From: CAYLLT01 sp964591605
GTDB lineage: Bacteria; Planctomycetota; Phycisphaerae; UBA1845; PWPN01
Assembly: GCA_964591605.1 (NCBI GenBank)
Contig: CAZQEN010000237.1
Coordinates: forward strand, 1-12,149
DNA length: 12,149 nt
Direction of reading: 5' to 3'
Below, in pieces: positions 1 through 7,697 of this stretch. A program made the position numbers and the translations under genes. Each line of letters opens with the position of its first letter. The stretch's first letter is position 1. Below the pieces are notes generated by a model. The model was not told the origin of the DNA and searched no databases. It worked only from the letters and a program-made list of their open reading frames with translations.

Positions 1-10
1 ACATAAATTT

Positions 11-2950
11 CTAATCTGGGGCTAGAGAACGATTAAAGGATTTGTTCGTTGAATACCTGGTGATGCTCTCGCTGCAAGTCACATCAAGCCGCTCCTCGCC
101 GACGCGGATATTCTTATAACTCATGTTTTCCCAGCCCGTGGGCAGCTTGGGGGCGAGGTAGAGCGTGTTGTTCTTCGCGTCGGGTTTGTGGTCGAGGAAG
201 AGCATGAGGCTGTCGACGTAGAACGACATCGACTCCCACGCGTTGGGCCAGGCCGCCTGGAGGCGGAAGCTGGGGTAGAGAAGGCTTTTGGACGGGGCCA
301 TCTGCTCGGCGCCCAGGCCGGCGGGGCCGAGGAAGGCGTTGCAGCGGTCGATGCGGTGCTTGTGGTTGTCGATGTCGGCCTTGCCGGGCGTGTAGTCCTG
401 GCGCCTGGCGTAGTACTGGCCGTACCACATCGTGGAGAGGAACCAGGGGCCGCCGTTCCAGTAGGTGTCGGCCCAGTAGCGGTTCACGAGGTCGAGGAAT
501 TCGCCGGCGAAATTCATGATCGGGTGATTGTTGCCGAACCGGTCGTTGGCGACGCCGTTCATGCGGTCGATCACGTGGGCCATGCGCGGGTCGGTCGGCG
601 TGTGCGTTTCGAACGGCCAGACGCAGCCGAGCTGGCTGATGTCGGTGTTCTCGCCGTCCCAGTCGAGGCGGGCATCGAGGCCGGCCTGGATGGCATCCGC
701 GCGGGCGCTGAAGAGCGTGACGTCTTCGTCGTAGCCGCATGTGCCGGGGCCGCCGGGGCAGACGTACTGGTCGAGGGCCTGGGCGATCTTCACGAGGTCG
801 CGCAGGCCGCGGACGACGGTCGCGTTCGAGTAGACGAATGTGTCGAACGAGTCTTCCCAGACGTTGTTGCTGAACATGAGACCGACGCTTTCCTCGTAGC
901 GAAGGTTCGAGGCGATCGAGCTGTCTTCGCTCATGGCACGGCCCGCCTCGTAGAACGTCGGGTAGTAGTCATCGAGGAAGTTCAGGTCGCCGGTGACGAG
1001 ATAGTGATAATAGCCGCCCCAGGTGACGTTGGCGGTCTCGTCCACCTGCGGGCTCGTCCAGATCTTGTAGCCGTCGGTGGTGTACTTCTGATACCAGAAG
1101 CCCTTTCCCCACGTGTCGTTGTCTCGAAAGGCGACATCCTTGAGGAAGCGGTAGACCTCGGCGGCCTCGGCGGTGTGGCCGGTGCGGTCGAGCGTGACGG
1201 CCGCATACAGGGCATCGCGCGGCCAGACGAACGGGTACGCCCCGTTGTGCATGCCGGCGACCACGCCGCCGCCTTTGGCGTCCAGGTGCAGGGCGGTGGC
1301 GAGCAGCGATCGCTTGAAGAGGGCGTCGTACGTGTCGTCGGGCGTGTCGATCGTCGTGCCGCTGGCGAGCCAGTTCCGCCAGTAGCTCTCGGTGGCGGTC
1401 TGGACGCTGGCCATGCTCGTGGTGTGGAACCAGTCGAAGACGGGGGCGATCTGGTGCGAATAGGTTCCGGTGGCGTTGGGAAAGCTGTCGAAGCCGCCGA
1501 CGATGGCGACATCGACCTCGCGCGACTGGCCGGGATTCAACACCATCCGTGTCGCGATCCAGCCCACCGTGTGATCCGTGCTGGCGTTTCGCCAGGAGTC
1601 CTTGGCAGGCCTTCCCGCAGCCGAACCGATCGAGTCACACAGCTTCAATGCCGCCGCGATGCAGACCGAGATGTTCTTCTGGTAATTGGAGTATGAGGCG
1701 GGGTTGTATTCCTCGCCCGGTCCCCATGACGTGCCATTGCCGGTGCCGTTGACAGTGCGCTCGATGTTGTCATAGGCGACCATGGCTCCGTGGGCGGGAT
1801 CGGCGAACATGAAATCACGGCCATCGCCGCCGTTGAGGGCGAAATCCGCGTTGAAGTAGAACTCGATGCCGCGAGGAGAGTTGCCGTTATTGGTGAGAAT
1901 AAATCGCTTGACATAGATGCCGCGGTTGGGCTCGCCGCCGCCATCATTTGGGTAGGTGATGCCCTTCGGGCAGAAATCATACTGCTGGACATCGATTGCG
2001 TAGTTGTTGATGGCCTGTCGCGAGGAGGTGCTGACGACATTCGTGTCGGTGACGTAGCTCTGAGCGTGGTTGGCGTAGGCGCCGCCTTCGTTGCTGAGCC
2101 AGTACGTGGTGTTGCCGTCAATGCGGAGTCCGGCCACCGCCTGATTGACGTGCATCTGGCCGCGAAAGCCCAGAGGCAGGCCGCCCGGGAAAGTGTCGAG
2201 ACCGTCGACGTAGCCTTCGTTTTTCGTGGCGATGCCCTGCACGCAGCCCGCACCCGGATAATACACGTCATACAGGGCGCCGTTGAGGTCGAGCATCGCA
2301 TTGATGTAGTTGTTTCCGACGACCGCCTCTTCCTTCCAGAAGTGAATGTTGGGATATCCAGTGCTCACGTGGCCGCTGCCGTGTCCGCCGCCCGGCCAGG
2401 TGACCGGATAGTTGTCGCCCACTTCCAGCGTGATGTATCCGTGGTTCTCGGCACGACCGCCGGGCTGATCGCATGTGTTGTCGGAGCAACTGTAATTGTT
2501 GGAGAAGATCTCGGGCCCGCCGCTGCTGTGCCAGGCGCCGATCCTGTATTGGACGGGGGTGCCGGCCGGCTGGCCGGGGAGCACCGTCTTCCACCAGTCG
2601 ATGTTGCCACCACCTGAAGGTTCGTTACGGATGAAGGTAATCTGGCCTGTTGAAGATCGCTGCACGGTGGTGCTGCCCGAACCCACGCCCATCGAGCCTG
2701 TCGGTTCGGAGCCATCCGTCGTGTAATAGACGGCAACGTCTGTGTAATAGAACGAGTAACCGATGCGGATCCAGAGGTCGGCGGACTGGGAGGCGATGGG
2801 GAACGGCCGCTCGCGCATGGTGCTGCCAGAGGCTTCGCCAAAGACCTGGCTCAGCGGCACGTGCTCGATGAACTCGGGCGTGGCGAAGGCTTGCGGAACG
2901 AGCGCCAGGCACAGGGCGAGCGCACCGGCATGGACTGGGCGGATCAGCAC
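11..2950 (-). CDS. Secreted GH15-type glucoamylase-like glycoside hydrolase
   Basis: Predicted exported enzyme of 979 residues that likely releases glucose from non-reducing ends of starch-type glucans. The frame is open upstream to a TTG at 3097, but the GTG at 2950 is preferred. It follows a strong AAGGAGGAG ribosome site and starts a clean signal peptide (hydrophobic core GALALCLALV, cleavage likely after QAFA). Residues about 25-175 form a beta-sandwich-like N-terminal domain (YYTTDGSEPTGS, GTPVQYRIGAW). About 205-500 resembles the GH15 N-terminal supersandwich (LNGALYDVYYPG). The (alpha/alpha)6 catalytic part follows, with FVWPRDALYAA (W576, D579), PQVDETA (E638, candidate general acid) and LGAEQMAP (E882, candidate general base). 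Family and residue roles are inferred from bacterial GH15 enzymes. It is divergent from the plus-strand cluster and, unlike those proteins, has no dockerin or PEP-CTERM. The last 15 or so codons are AT-rich and the C-terminal beta region seems to stop short. Confidence 0.88.
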   Translation of the reverse strand: MLIRPVHAGALALCLALVPQAFATPEFIEHVPLSQVFGEASGSTMRERPFPIASQSADLWIRIGYSFYYTDVAVYYTTDGSEPTGSMGVGSGSTTVQRSSTGQITFIRNEPSGGGNIDWWKTVLPGQPAGTPVQYRIGAWHSSGGPEIFSNNYSCSDNTCDQPGGRAENHGYITLEVGDNYPVTWPGGGHGSGHVSTGYPNIHFWKEEAVVGNNYINAMLDLNGALYDVYYPGAGCVQGIATKNEGYVDGLDTFPGGLPLGFRGQMHVNQAVAGLRIDGNTTYWLSNEGGAYANHAQSYVTDTNVVSTSSRQAINNYAIDVQQYDFCPKGITYPNDGGGEPNRGIYVKRFILTNNGNSPRGIEFYFNADFALNGGDGRDFMFADPAHGAMVAYDNIERTVNGTGNGTSWGPGEEYNPASYSNYQKNISVCIAAALKLCDSIGSAAGRPAKDSWRNASTDHTVGWIATRMVLNPGQSREVDVAIVGGFDSFPNATGTYSHQIAPVFDWFHTTSMASVQTATESYWRNWLASGTTIDTPDDTYDALFKRSLLATALHLDAKGGGVVAGMHNGAYPFVWPRDALYAAVTLDRTGHTAEAAEVYRFLKDVAFRDNDTWGKGFWYQKYTTDGYKIWTSPQVDETANVTWGGYYHYLVTGDLNFLDDYYPTFYEAGRAMSEDSSIASNLRYEESVGLMFSNNVWEDSFDTFVYSNATVVRGLRDLVKIAQALDQYVCPGGPGTCGYDEDVTLFSARADAIQAGLDARLDWDGENTDISQLGCVWPFETHTPTDPRMAHVIDRMNGVANDRFGNNHPIMNFAGEFLDLVNRYWADTYWNGGPWFLSTMWYGQYYARRQDYTPGKADIDNHKHRIDRCNAFLGPAGLGAEQMAPSKSLLYPSFRLQAAWPNAWESMSFYVDSLMLFLDHKPDAKNNTLYLAPKLPTGWENMSYKNIRVGEERLDVTCSESITRYSTNKSFNRSLAPD

Positions 2951-2954
2951 CGCT

Positions 2955-2963
2955 CTCCTCCTT
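2955..2963 (-). promoter_or_regulatory. Ribosome binding site fixing the GTG start of the GH15 gene
   Basis: Read on the minus strand this is AAGGAGGAG, ending four bases before the GTG at 2950. It is close to a perfect anti-Shine-Dalgarno match. No comparable site precedes the longer TTG start at 3097, and the intervening 49 codons (GRYLGFSGCSHFG...) do not resemble a signal peptide. It therefore decides the start in favour of 2950. Confidence 0.75.
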
Positions 2964-3067
2964 CTGAATCCTGCGGTCTCTGGCGTACTCCGCGGTACCC
3001 CTGCACCGTCCGACGTCGACAGGCCGGAGACGTGCGCGGTGCCGAAGTGGGAACAACCTGAAAACCC

Positions 3068-3097
3068 AAGATATCGACCGGCGGACGCCATGGTCAA
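3068..3097 (-). promoter_or_regulatory. Candidate sigma-70 promoter for the GH15 gene
   Basis: On the minus strand TTGACC (3097-3092) is followed after 18 bases by TATCTT (3073-3068), a 5/6 and 4/6 match to the consensus. It would give a leader of roughly 110 bases before the GTG at 2950. That would place the alternative TTG start at 3097 upstream of the transcript. It is a pattern match only. Confidence 0.3.
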
Positions 3098-3178
3098 TGC
3101 AAATCGAAGTCAGATTCAGCAGGAGAAAGGTGGTCTTCTGCAATGAGCGAATTTTTCAAGTGCCTATGGAGCAAAGTC

Positions 3179-3194
3179 AGTGAAGCTCTTCACT
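3179..3194. promoter_or_regulatory. Palindromic operator-like site
   Basis: AGTGAAG (3179-3185) and CTTCACT (3188-3194) are perfect inverted arms separated by two bases. Outer flanks TCA and TGA extend the symmetry with a one-base slip. It lies between the two candidate divergent promoters, about 50 bases upstream of the plus-strand -35 element. This spacing and symmetry fit a dimeric repressor or activator site, but no regulator is identified. Confidence 0.35.
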
Positions 3195-3245
3195 TGAGAG
3201 CCGGCCGGAACGCCAGCCAGGGGACCCGCGAGATGCGAAATGCCC

Positions 3246-3275
3246 TTGACAGTTCGACACACAGCATGGTCAAAT
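3246..3275 (+). promoter_or_regulatory. Candidate sigma-70 promoter for the plus-strand cluster
   Basis: A perfect TTGACA -35 box (3246-3251) is followed after 18 bases by TCAAAT (3270-3275, 4/6 to TATAAT). A transcript from here would have a leader of about 140 bases before the ATG at 3421. This would make the ORF extension back to 3274 untranslated. It could drive the four-gene plus-strand run. Confidence 0.35.
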
Positions 3276-3420
3276 GCAGCGAGTTGGGTCGTGTCGAGAC
3301 GGAGTGAGGAAAGCAAGTCTTGCCTGCAACTCAGACTCCGAATGCTGGTCTCTGCGCGCTTCTGCTACGCCAAGCCAGCCTCAGCGTGTGCGCGTAGACG
3401 TCAGAGGAGGATCCGCCGGT

Positions 3421-6400
3421 ATGAAACAGCAGAATGCTTTTGCGCGCCGGGTGTGTGTGATGGCCGGAGTCATCGGGCTGTTCTGCGCGGCCGGAGCCGT
3501 TGGGGTGGTCACGCTCGACGGAACGATCGACTTCGGCGCCGGAGAAGAGTGGGCGAATCCGCGCGGAAACGCCGTGCAGACCAACTACACGGGCTACGGC
3601 GATCAGCGGTTGACCCCCGGCGGCTTCCCCGGCTCTGAGTTGAACGAGTTGTTTCTCAAGGTGGATGCCAATTTCCTTTACCTGGGAATCACGGGCAATC
3701 TCGAGCAGAACGGCAACGCTCTGACCATCTTTATTGAGACCGGTTCAAACGGGCAGAACGTGCTGAAGACCGAGATTGCCCCCGACGCCGGAAACACCAA
3801 TGGACCGCCGAATGCCGTGCAGAGCATGGGGCAGGCGCTGCAGCTCAACGACAGCGGCAGCCCTGAAAACCCCGACGACGACTTCACCGAACGGGATCCG
3901 GTCAACACGGCCCGCACGCAGCTCGATGCCGGGTTTGCCCCGAACCATGCGTTCGCCATTGACACGGCCGGCGGCACGCTCCATGTGACGCAGTACGCGC
4001 TGGGCAATCCGAACGCGCCGCTGGGCCAGTGGAACGATCCGGTGACGACGCCGACCGAGGCGCTCGATTACTTCGCGATGCGCGTCTACCGCGGCTCGAA
4101 TCCGGTGAACGGCGGGAACGCGGTCTTGAGCGGCGGCAGCAATCCCAACGGCGCTCAGTTTGCGTTCAACAACACCGGTAAGCAGGGCGTGACGGGCGTT
4201 CTGCCGGCCCCCAACACGACGCCGCCGCCGCCCCCCGCCGGTTCGACCGGCCCGCCGCCCCAGCCGGGCGATCCCCGAAGCCACACCACCGGCCTTGAGG
4301 CGAAGATCCCGCTGGCCGATCTGGGCTTGACCGTGCCGCGCACCACGGACCTCACCGTCAAGGTGATGGCGGTCATCAGCTCGGCCGCCGGCTTTTTCAG
4401 CAACCAGACGCTGCCCGGAATCGGCGCCGGCGCCAACAGCGCCGACCTGGGATTCCGTCCCAACTTTGTCGAGATCACCGGCGGCACGGCCGTCAACGCC
4501 AACGGAACCGTGATCGTTGCCGGAGATCAGTATGCCACGGTGACGCGGACCACCGCGCAGTTCGGCGCACCCGGCGGAGCGCTCGACGGTACCGACATCG
4601 TCAACAACTTCTCGCTGACGAACCTCGTGGCCAGCCAGAACAGCATCACCAGCTTCGGCGACCGCAACTGCCTCAACGCCAGTGGCGGATCGGAACTCGA
4701 CGAGCTTTACATGCGGACCGACGGGAGTTTTCTGTATGTGGCCGTTTCCGGAAACCTGGAGACCAATGGCAACGCCCAGGTGCTGTTCCTGGACATCCAC
4801 GCGGGCGGGCAGAACGCGCTCAAGACCGAAATCGCCCCGAACGCTGCTCAGACAAGCTGCCCTGACAACGGCCCTCCGGGCGCCGTGCAGGGGATGGGAC
4901 AGGCACTGGCCACCAACCAGAGCACCGGAGCGACCGAGCGAAGCGGCGATACCACCACGACCACCCTGGATACCGGCTTTGAGCCCGAAACCGCCGTCGC
5001 CGTGGATACGGCCGGCGGCGACGTTCACGTCACGCAGTATTCGATGTTCGCCGCGTCGCAGGGCACGTGGGATGACCCCGGGACCGGCACCTGTGCCGCC
5101 CCTCCGGATCCCAGCACCGCGCCGATCGAGGCCCTCGAGTACTTCACGACCCGGATCTATCGCGGCAGCGTCGGACTCAACTCGGGAAGCGGGACGCTGA
5201 CCGGCGGCACGAATCCGAACGACTCTCTCTACGCCTACAACAATACGGGTGTCGCCGGCGTCAACGGTACGGGCGACGCCGCGCTGGGCGACCCGCGCAC
5301 GCAGATCACGGGGCTGGAAGCCAGAATATCGCTGCTCGACCTGGGTTTTACCCCCGGACAACTGCCTCTGGCCGGGCCGCTGAACGTCAAGGCGATGGTG
5401 GTGCTCGTGGCGCCCGACGGACAAGTGAGCAATCAGACGCTCCCGGGCATCGCCGGCTTCGTCCCCAACCCGCTGTGTGACGCCGGCAACCCGCTGAGTC
5501 TGTGCCGCCGCCCCAACTTCAACAACGTGTCGGGCAGTCAATTCGTGTCCGCGAGCCTCGCGGTTGAGGGTGCGTTCTCGGCAGTCATCAACGGCCACAA
5601 CATCGTCAGCGAGTTCAATCCCTTGAACGGCCCGGCGCTGGCCAGCCAGGACACGAAAACCAGCTTCGGCAATGTGCAACTGGTGACGGCGACCGACTGC
5701 GACCAGCAGCTCGCCAACGGCTCCGAGCTCGATCAGATCTTTGCCCGCGAGCAGACCACGCCGGATACGAATGCGCCGGGCCTGGTCATCGGGATCACCG
5801 GGAATCTCGAGACGAACGACAACAGCGGCTCGCGGAACAATCTCATCGTGTTCATCGACAGCAAGGCGGGCGGCGAGACCCTGATGGACAACAACAATAA
5901 CCAGGGCCGCATGACCGGGATGGCCGGCAACACGCTTCCCATGGCCGCCGACTACGCCATCCTGATCAACAACAGCAATTCGACCATGTTCATCGACCTC
6001 ATCAATCTGAGCGCCAACATCAGCACGTTCATCGGGAGCGACCCGGTGACCGGCGGCGACGGGTTCCTGACCAATGGGGCCAGCGACGTCACCGACTGGC
6101 GCGGAATCGTGAGCAACGGCAACCTGCTGGGCGTGAAGGGAGCCGACGGCGGCGTACCGCGGGATCCCCAGCCCGAACCGGCCAACGCGCTGACGGCCGT
6201 AACCGGCTTCGAGATCCTGATCCCCCGCTCGGCAATCGGCTCGCCGGCCGATGGCCAGACCGTCTGCCTCTTCGCGATGATCTGCAACTCCAACGGGAGC
6301 CACATCTCCAATCAGTTTCTTCCCGCTCTGGCGGCCGGCGGCCTGCCCAACTACGGGGCAACCAAAACGGACTTTGCCGCCGCGGGCTATCAGTGTCTGC

Positions 6401-6702
6401 AGGTGACGCTGGGAGCCGGGTGTAACGATCCACGGTTCGACGTGGATGGCGACCTGGACGTCGATCTGTATGATTTCGGTGCGTTCCAGCGCTGTTACAC
6501 CGGCGGCGTGGGCCAGTCACCTCCTTCGCCGCTCTATCCGACGGTGGATCCGCTCACGGGCTATCCGTGCGAATGCTTCGACTGGGGCGGCCTGGCCAGG
6601 AACAACCGGATCGATGGCGAGGATTTCGGGGCATTTCAGATGTGCGGATCCGGATCGAACGTACCGGCGGGCGCTTCATGTGACGATCCGCCCGAGCAGT
6701 GA
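3421..6702 (+). CDS. Secreted triple-module protein with dockerin-like C-terminus
   Basis: A 1093-residue predicted exported, non-catalytic protein. The open frame extends back to 3274, but ATG 3421 is preceded by AGAGGAGG (3403-3410) and begins a signal peptide (MKQQNAFARR then VCVMAGVIGLFCAAGA). Three diverged copies of one beta-rich module follow, at about residues 30-360, 385-710 and 715-980. Shared signatures are a DGT-like opening, TGYGD/TSFGD/TSFGN, GSELxEL, LYLGITGNLExN, GGQNxLKTEIAP, GLEAxIxLxDLG and SNQTLPGI. I recall similar modules in secreted planctomycete proteins of unknown function. Residues about 1002-1080 hold two dockerin-like EF-hand repeats (FDVDGDLDVDLYDFGAF, and a weaker second ending RIDGEDFGAF). 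Its place between amylolytic genes suggests glucan binding or surface organisation; this is inference. It is the first gene of the plus-strand series. Confidence 0.88.
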   Translation: MKQQNAFARRVCVMAGVIGLFCAAGAVGVVTLDGTIDFGAGEEWANPRGNAVQTNYTGYGDQRLTPGGFPGSELNELFLKVDANFLYLGITGNLEQNGNALTIFIETGSNGQNVLKTEIAPDAGNTNGPPNAVQSMGQALQLNDSGSPENPDDDFTERDPVNTARTQLDAGFAPNHAFAIDTAGGTLHVTQYALGNPNAPLGQWNDPVTTPTEALDYFAMRVYRGSNPVNGGNAVLSGGSNPNGAQFAFNNTGKQGVTGVLPAPNTTPPPPPAGSTGPPPQPGDPRSHTTGLEAKIPLADLGLTVPRTTDLTVKVMAVISSAAGFFSNQTLPGIGAGANSADLGFRPNFVEITGGTAVNANGTVIVAGDQYATVTRTTAQFGAPGGALDGTDIVNNFSLTNLVASQNSITSFGDRNCLNASGGSELDELYMRTDGSFLYVAVSGNLETNGNAQVLFLDIHAGGQNALKTEIAPNAAQTSCPDNGPPGAVQGMGQALATNQSTGATERSGDTTTTTLDTGFEPETAVAVDTAGGDVHVTQYSMFAASQGTWDDPGTGTCAAPPDPSTAPIEALEYFTTRIYRGSVGLNSGSGTLTGGTNPNDSLYAYNNTGVAGVNGTGDAALGDPRTQITGLEARISLLDLGFTPGQLPLAGPLNVKAMVVLVAPDGQVSNQTLPGIAGFVPNPLCDAGNPLSLCRRPNFNNVSGSQFVSASLAVEGAFSAVINGHNIVSEFNPLNGPALASQDTKTSFGNVQLVTATDCDQQLANGSELDQIFAREQTTPDTNAPGLVIGITGNLETNDNSGSRNNLIVFIDSKAGGETLMDNNNNQGRMTGMAGNTLPMAADYAILINNSNSTMFIDLINLSANISTFIGSDPVTGGDGFLTNGASDVTDWRGIVSNGNLLGVKGADGGVPRDPQPEPANALTAVTGFEILIPRSAIGSPADGQTVCLFAMICNSNGSHISNQFLPALAAGGLPNYGATKTDFAAAGYQCLQVTLGAGCNDPRFDVDGDLDVDLYDFGAFQRCYTGGVGQSPPSPLYPTVDPLTGYPCECFDWGGLARNNRIDGEDFGAFQMCGSGSNVPAGASCDDPPEQ
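3509..4490 (+). repeat. Module copy 1 of the triple-module protein
   Basis: Protein-level repeat starting near VTLDGTIDF and ending near RPNFVEITG. It includes GSELNEL, LYLGITGNLEQNGN, NGQNVLKTEIAPDAG, AIDTAGGTLHVTQY, YRGSNPVNGG, GLEAKIPLADLGL and SNQTLPGIG. It alone has a proline-rich insert near 4205-4275. Confidence 0.8.
4573..5550 (+). repeat. Module copy 2 of the triple-module protein
   Basis: It runs from GGALDGTDIVNNF to RPNFNNVSGS. It matches copy 1 closely (GSELDEL, LYVAVSGNLETNGN, GGQNALKTEIAPNA, AVDTAGGDVHVTQY, YRGSVGLNSG, GLEARISLLDLGF, SNQTLPGI) and lacks the proline insert. Confidence 0.8.
5560..6360 (+). repeat. Module copy 3, diverged and shorter
   Basis: It runs from VEGAFSAVINGHNIV to SNQFLPALAAGG. 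It keeps TSFGN, GSELDQIFA, VIGITGNLETNDN, IVFIDSKAGGE, GFEILIPRSAIG and SNQFLPAL. The middle third differs from copies 1 and 2, so it is probably the oldest duplication or a related domain. Confidence 0.7.
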
Positions 6703-6754
6703 GCCGAGGCCGCTGAGTATGGCCGGCCGGACAGTGAGTTTCGATGAGAAAAGA

Positions 6755-6800
6755 GCGGCGCCAGAGCCACTCCAAAGGTTGTGAGTCGCCAGAGCGCCGC
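6755..6800 (+). other. Intercistronic inverted and direct repeat
   Basis: GCGGCGC (6755-6761) is inverted as GCGCCGC (6794-6800). The 9-mer CGCCAGAGC also occurs twice directly (6759-6767 and 6787-6795). It sits in the 118-base gap before the PEP-CTERM gene, ending just ahead of its ribosome site. There is no T-run, so it is not a canonical terminator. It could be a processing or stability hairpin that uncouples the two genes. Confidence 0.35.
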
Positions 6801-6820
6801 ATGTTGAGGAGGACAGGAAA

Positions 6821-7555
6821 ATGCGATGGTCACTGTGTGCGATCCTGATGCTGACGCCGGGACTGGCGCTGGCGGCGAATTATCCGGGCAACGGAGCGAC
6901 CGGCTTCGGCGGGGCGGTGGGCACGGGAAGCGTGGACATCACCGACTCGCCGGCGGGGATGTCGATCAAGCTGAACCGCGGGGGCGGGTCCCTGAACGAT
7001 GTGCTGGTCCTGTACCTGGACACGCAGGCGGGCGGGTTCACCGACAACCAGTTGTTCGGCGATAACGGGGACGGCGGGCGCACGGCCATCTCGGGCACCA
7101 ACAACGGGAATCCCTCCAAGTCGCTGGTGGTGCTGCCGTTTGCCGCGGACATCGGCATTGCGGTGGAGAACGGGTTCATCGGCGTGTTCGGACTGGCTGC
7201 CGGCGGGAACAACTCGCTCAACTTCCTGTTCGGGCAGGGACAGACCGGCAACGCCAACGACCCGTCCTATACCATCAACATGACCGCGGCACAGATGGCG
7301 ATGATGGGGCTGACCGCCAACAGCGGCCAGAGCTTCCAATTCGTGGGGACCTACATCAGCACGTCGGCCTACCGGTCTAACGAGACGATCGGAATCAGTA
7401 CAACGTTCGCCGGAGACGGGGCCGGGAACGCGGGGTTCAACAACACGCAGACGTTTACGGTGCCGCTGAGCTACACGCTGGTGCCCGAGCCGGCGACGCT
7501 GAGCCTGCTGGGAATCGCGTCCCTGACCCTTCTGGCACGGCGGCGCCCACGGTAA
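6821..7555 (+). CDS. PEP-CTERM surface-sorted protein
   Basis: A 244-residue predicted exported protein. ATG 6821 follows a GAGGAGGA ribosome site (6806-6813). The signal peptide is MRWSLCAILMLTPGLALA, with cleavage likely before ANYPG. The C-terminus is a textbook PEP-CTERM: VPEPATLSLLG, a short hydrophobic stretch, then an arginine-rich tail (RRRPR). It would be handled by an exosortase system, which is not in this window. The body (FGGAVGTGSVDI, LNDVLVLYLDTQAGGFTDN, DIGIAVENGFIGVFGLAAGG, GTYISTSAYRSNETIG) follows the same order of elements as the modules in the preceding gene and looks like a distant single-module relative. Its function is unknown; the context suggests a role in the amylolytic surface system. 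It lies between a dockerin protein and the alpha-amylase, probably in the same transcript. Confidence 0.88.
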   Translation: MRWSLCAILMLTPGLALAANYPGNGATGFGGAVGTGSVDITDSPAGMSIKLNRGGGSLNDVLVLYLDTQAGGFTDNQLFGDNGDGGRTAISGTNNGNPSKSLVVLPFAADIGIAVENGFIGVFGLAAGGNNSLNFLFGQGQTGNANDPSYTINMTAAQMAMMGLTANSGQSFQFVGTYISTSAYRSNETIGISTTFAGDGAGNAGFNNTQTFTVPLSYTLVPEPATLSLLGIASLTLLARRRPR

Positions 7556-7630
7556 AATGGGTTGGCCGAAACACTGAAACCGGGGCGTCGGCAGGCTCGC
7601 CGGTCCTTCGGTGCATTGACGGCAGGTGTG

Positions 7631-7652
7631 CTGAGCATTCGATCCTGCTCAG
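7631..7652 (+). promoter_or_regulatory. Perfect hairpin/operator upstream of the GH13 gene
   Basis: CTGAGCA (7631-7637) and TGCTCAG (7646-7652) form a perfect 7-base-pair stem with an 8-base loop. A TTGACG (7616-7621) with a weak TTCGAT 16 bases on (7638-7643) would place a poor promoter across the hairpin. It could be an operator at an internal promoter, a stability hairpin, or a weak terminator without a T-run. Confidence 0.35.
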
Positions 7653-7697
7653 GGGGGATGCTGTGCACCTTTGCGCGTCAATCTGTCGCGGAGCGTC

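Larger units (their letters stand above)
2951..3420. other. Divergent intergenic regulatory region
   Basis: 470 bases between the divergent starts of the GH15 gene and the triple-module gene. The ORFs across it are extensions of the flanking frames and look non-coding. It holds candidate sigma-70-type promoters in both directions, a 16-base palindrome at 3179-3194, and a weaker stem-loop at 3119-3141 (8 base pairs including one G-U, 7-base loop). A shared regulator controlling both transcripts would be natural for a polysaccharide-utilisation locus. That is inference; no regulator gene lies in the window. Confidence 0.6.

Noticed and set aside
188..1696. 502-codon plus-strand frame opposite the GH15 gene
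   Set aside because: Low-complexity Val/Ala/Gly/Asp composition typical of antisense to GC-rich coding DNA; the minus strand has the GH15 catalytic motifs.
2951..3097. N-terminal extension of the GH15 gene to TTG 3097
   Set aside because: No ribosome site there; the extension would precede the signal peptide and overlaps the candidate promoter, while GTG 2950 has AAGGAGGAG.
3274..3420. N-terminal extension of the triple-module gene to 3274
   Set aside because: It would bury the signal peptide 49 residues in; ATG 3421 has a strong ribosome site.
3745..6303. Stop-free 852-codon frame antisense to the triple-module gene
   Set aside because: It mirrors the GC-rich codon pattern of the real gene, is rich in Arg/Val/Ala/Gly with no domain or signal peptide, and the plus-strand frame has clear module repeats.
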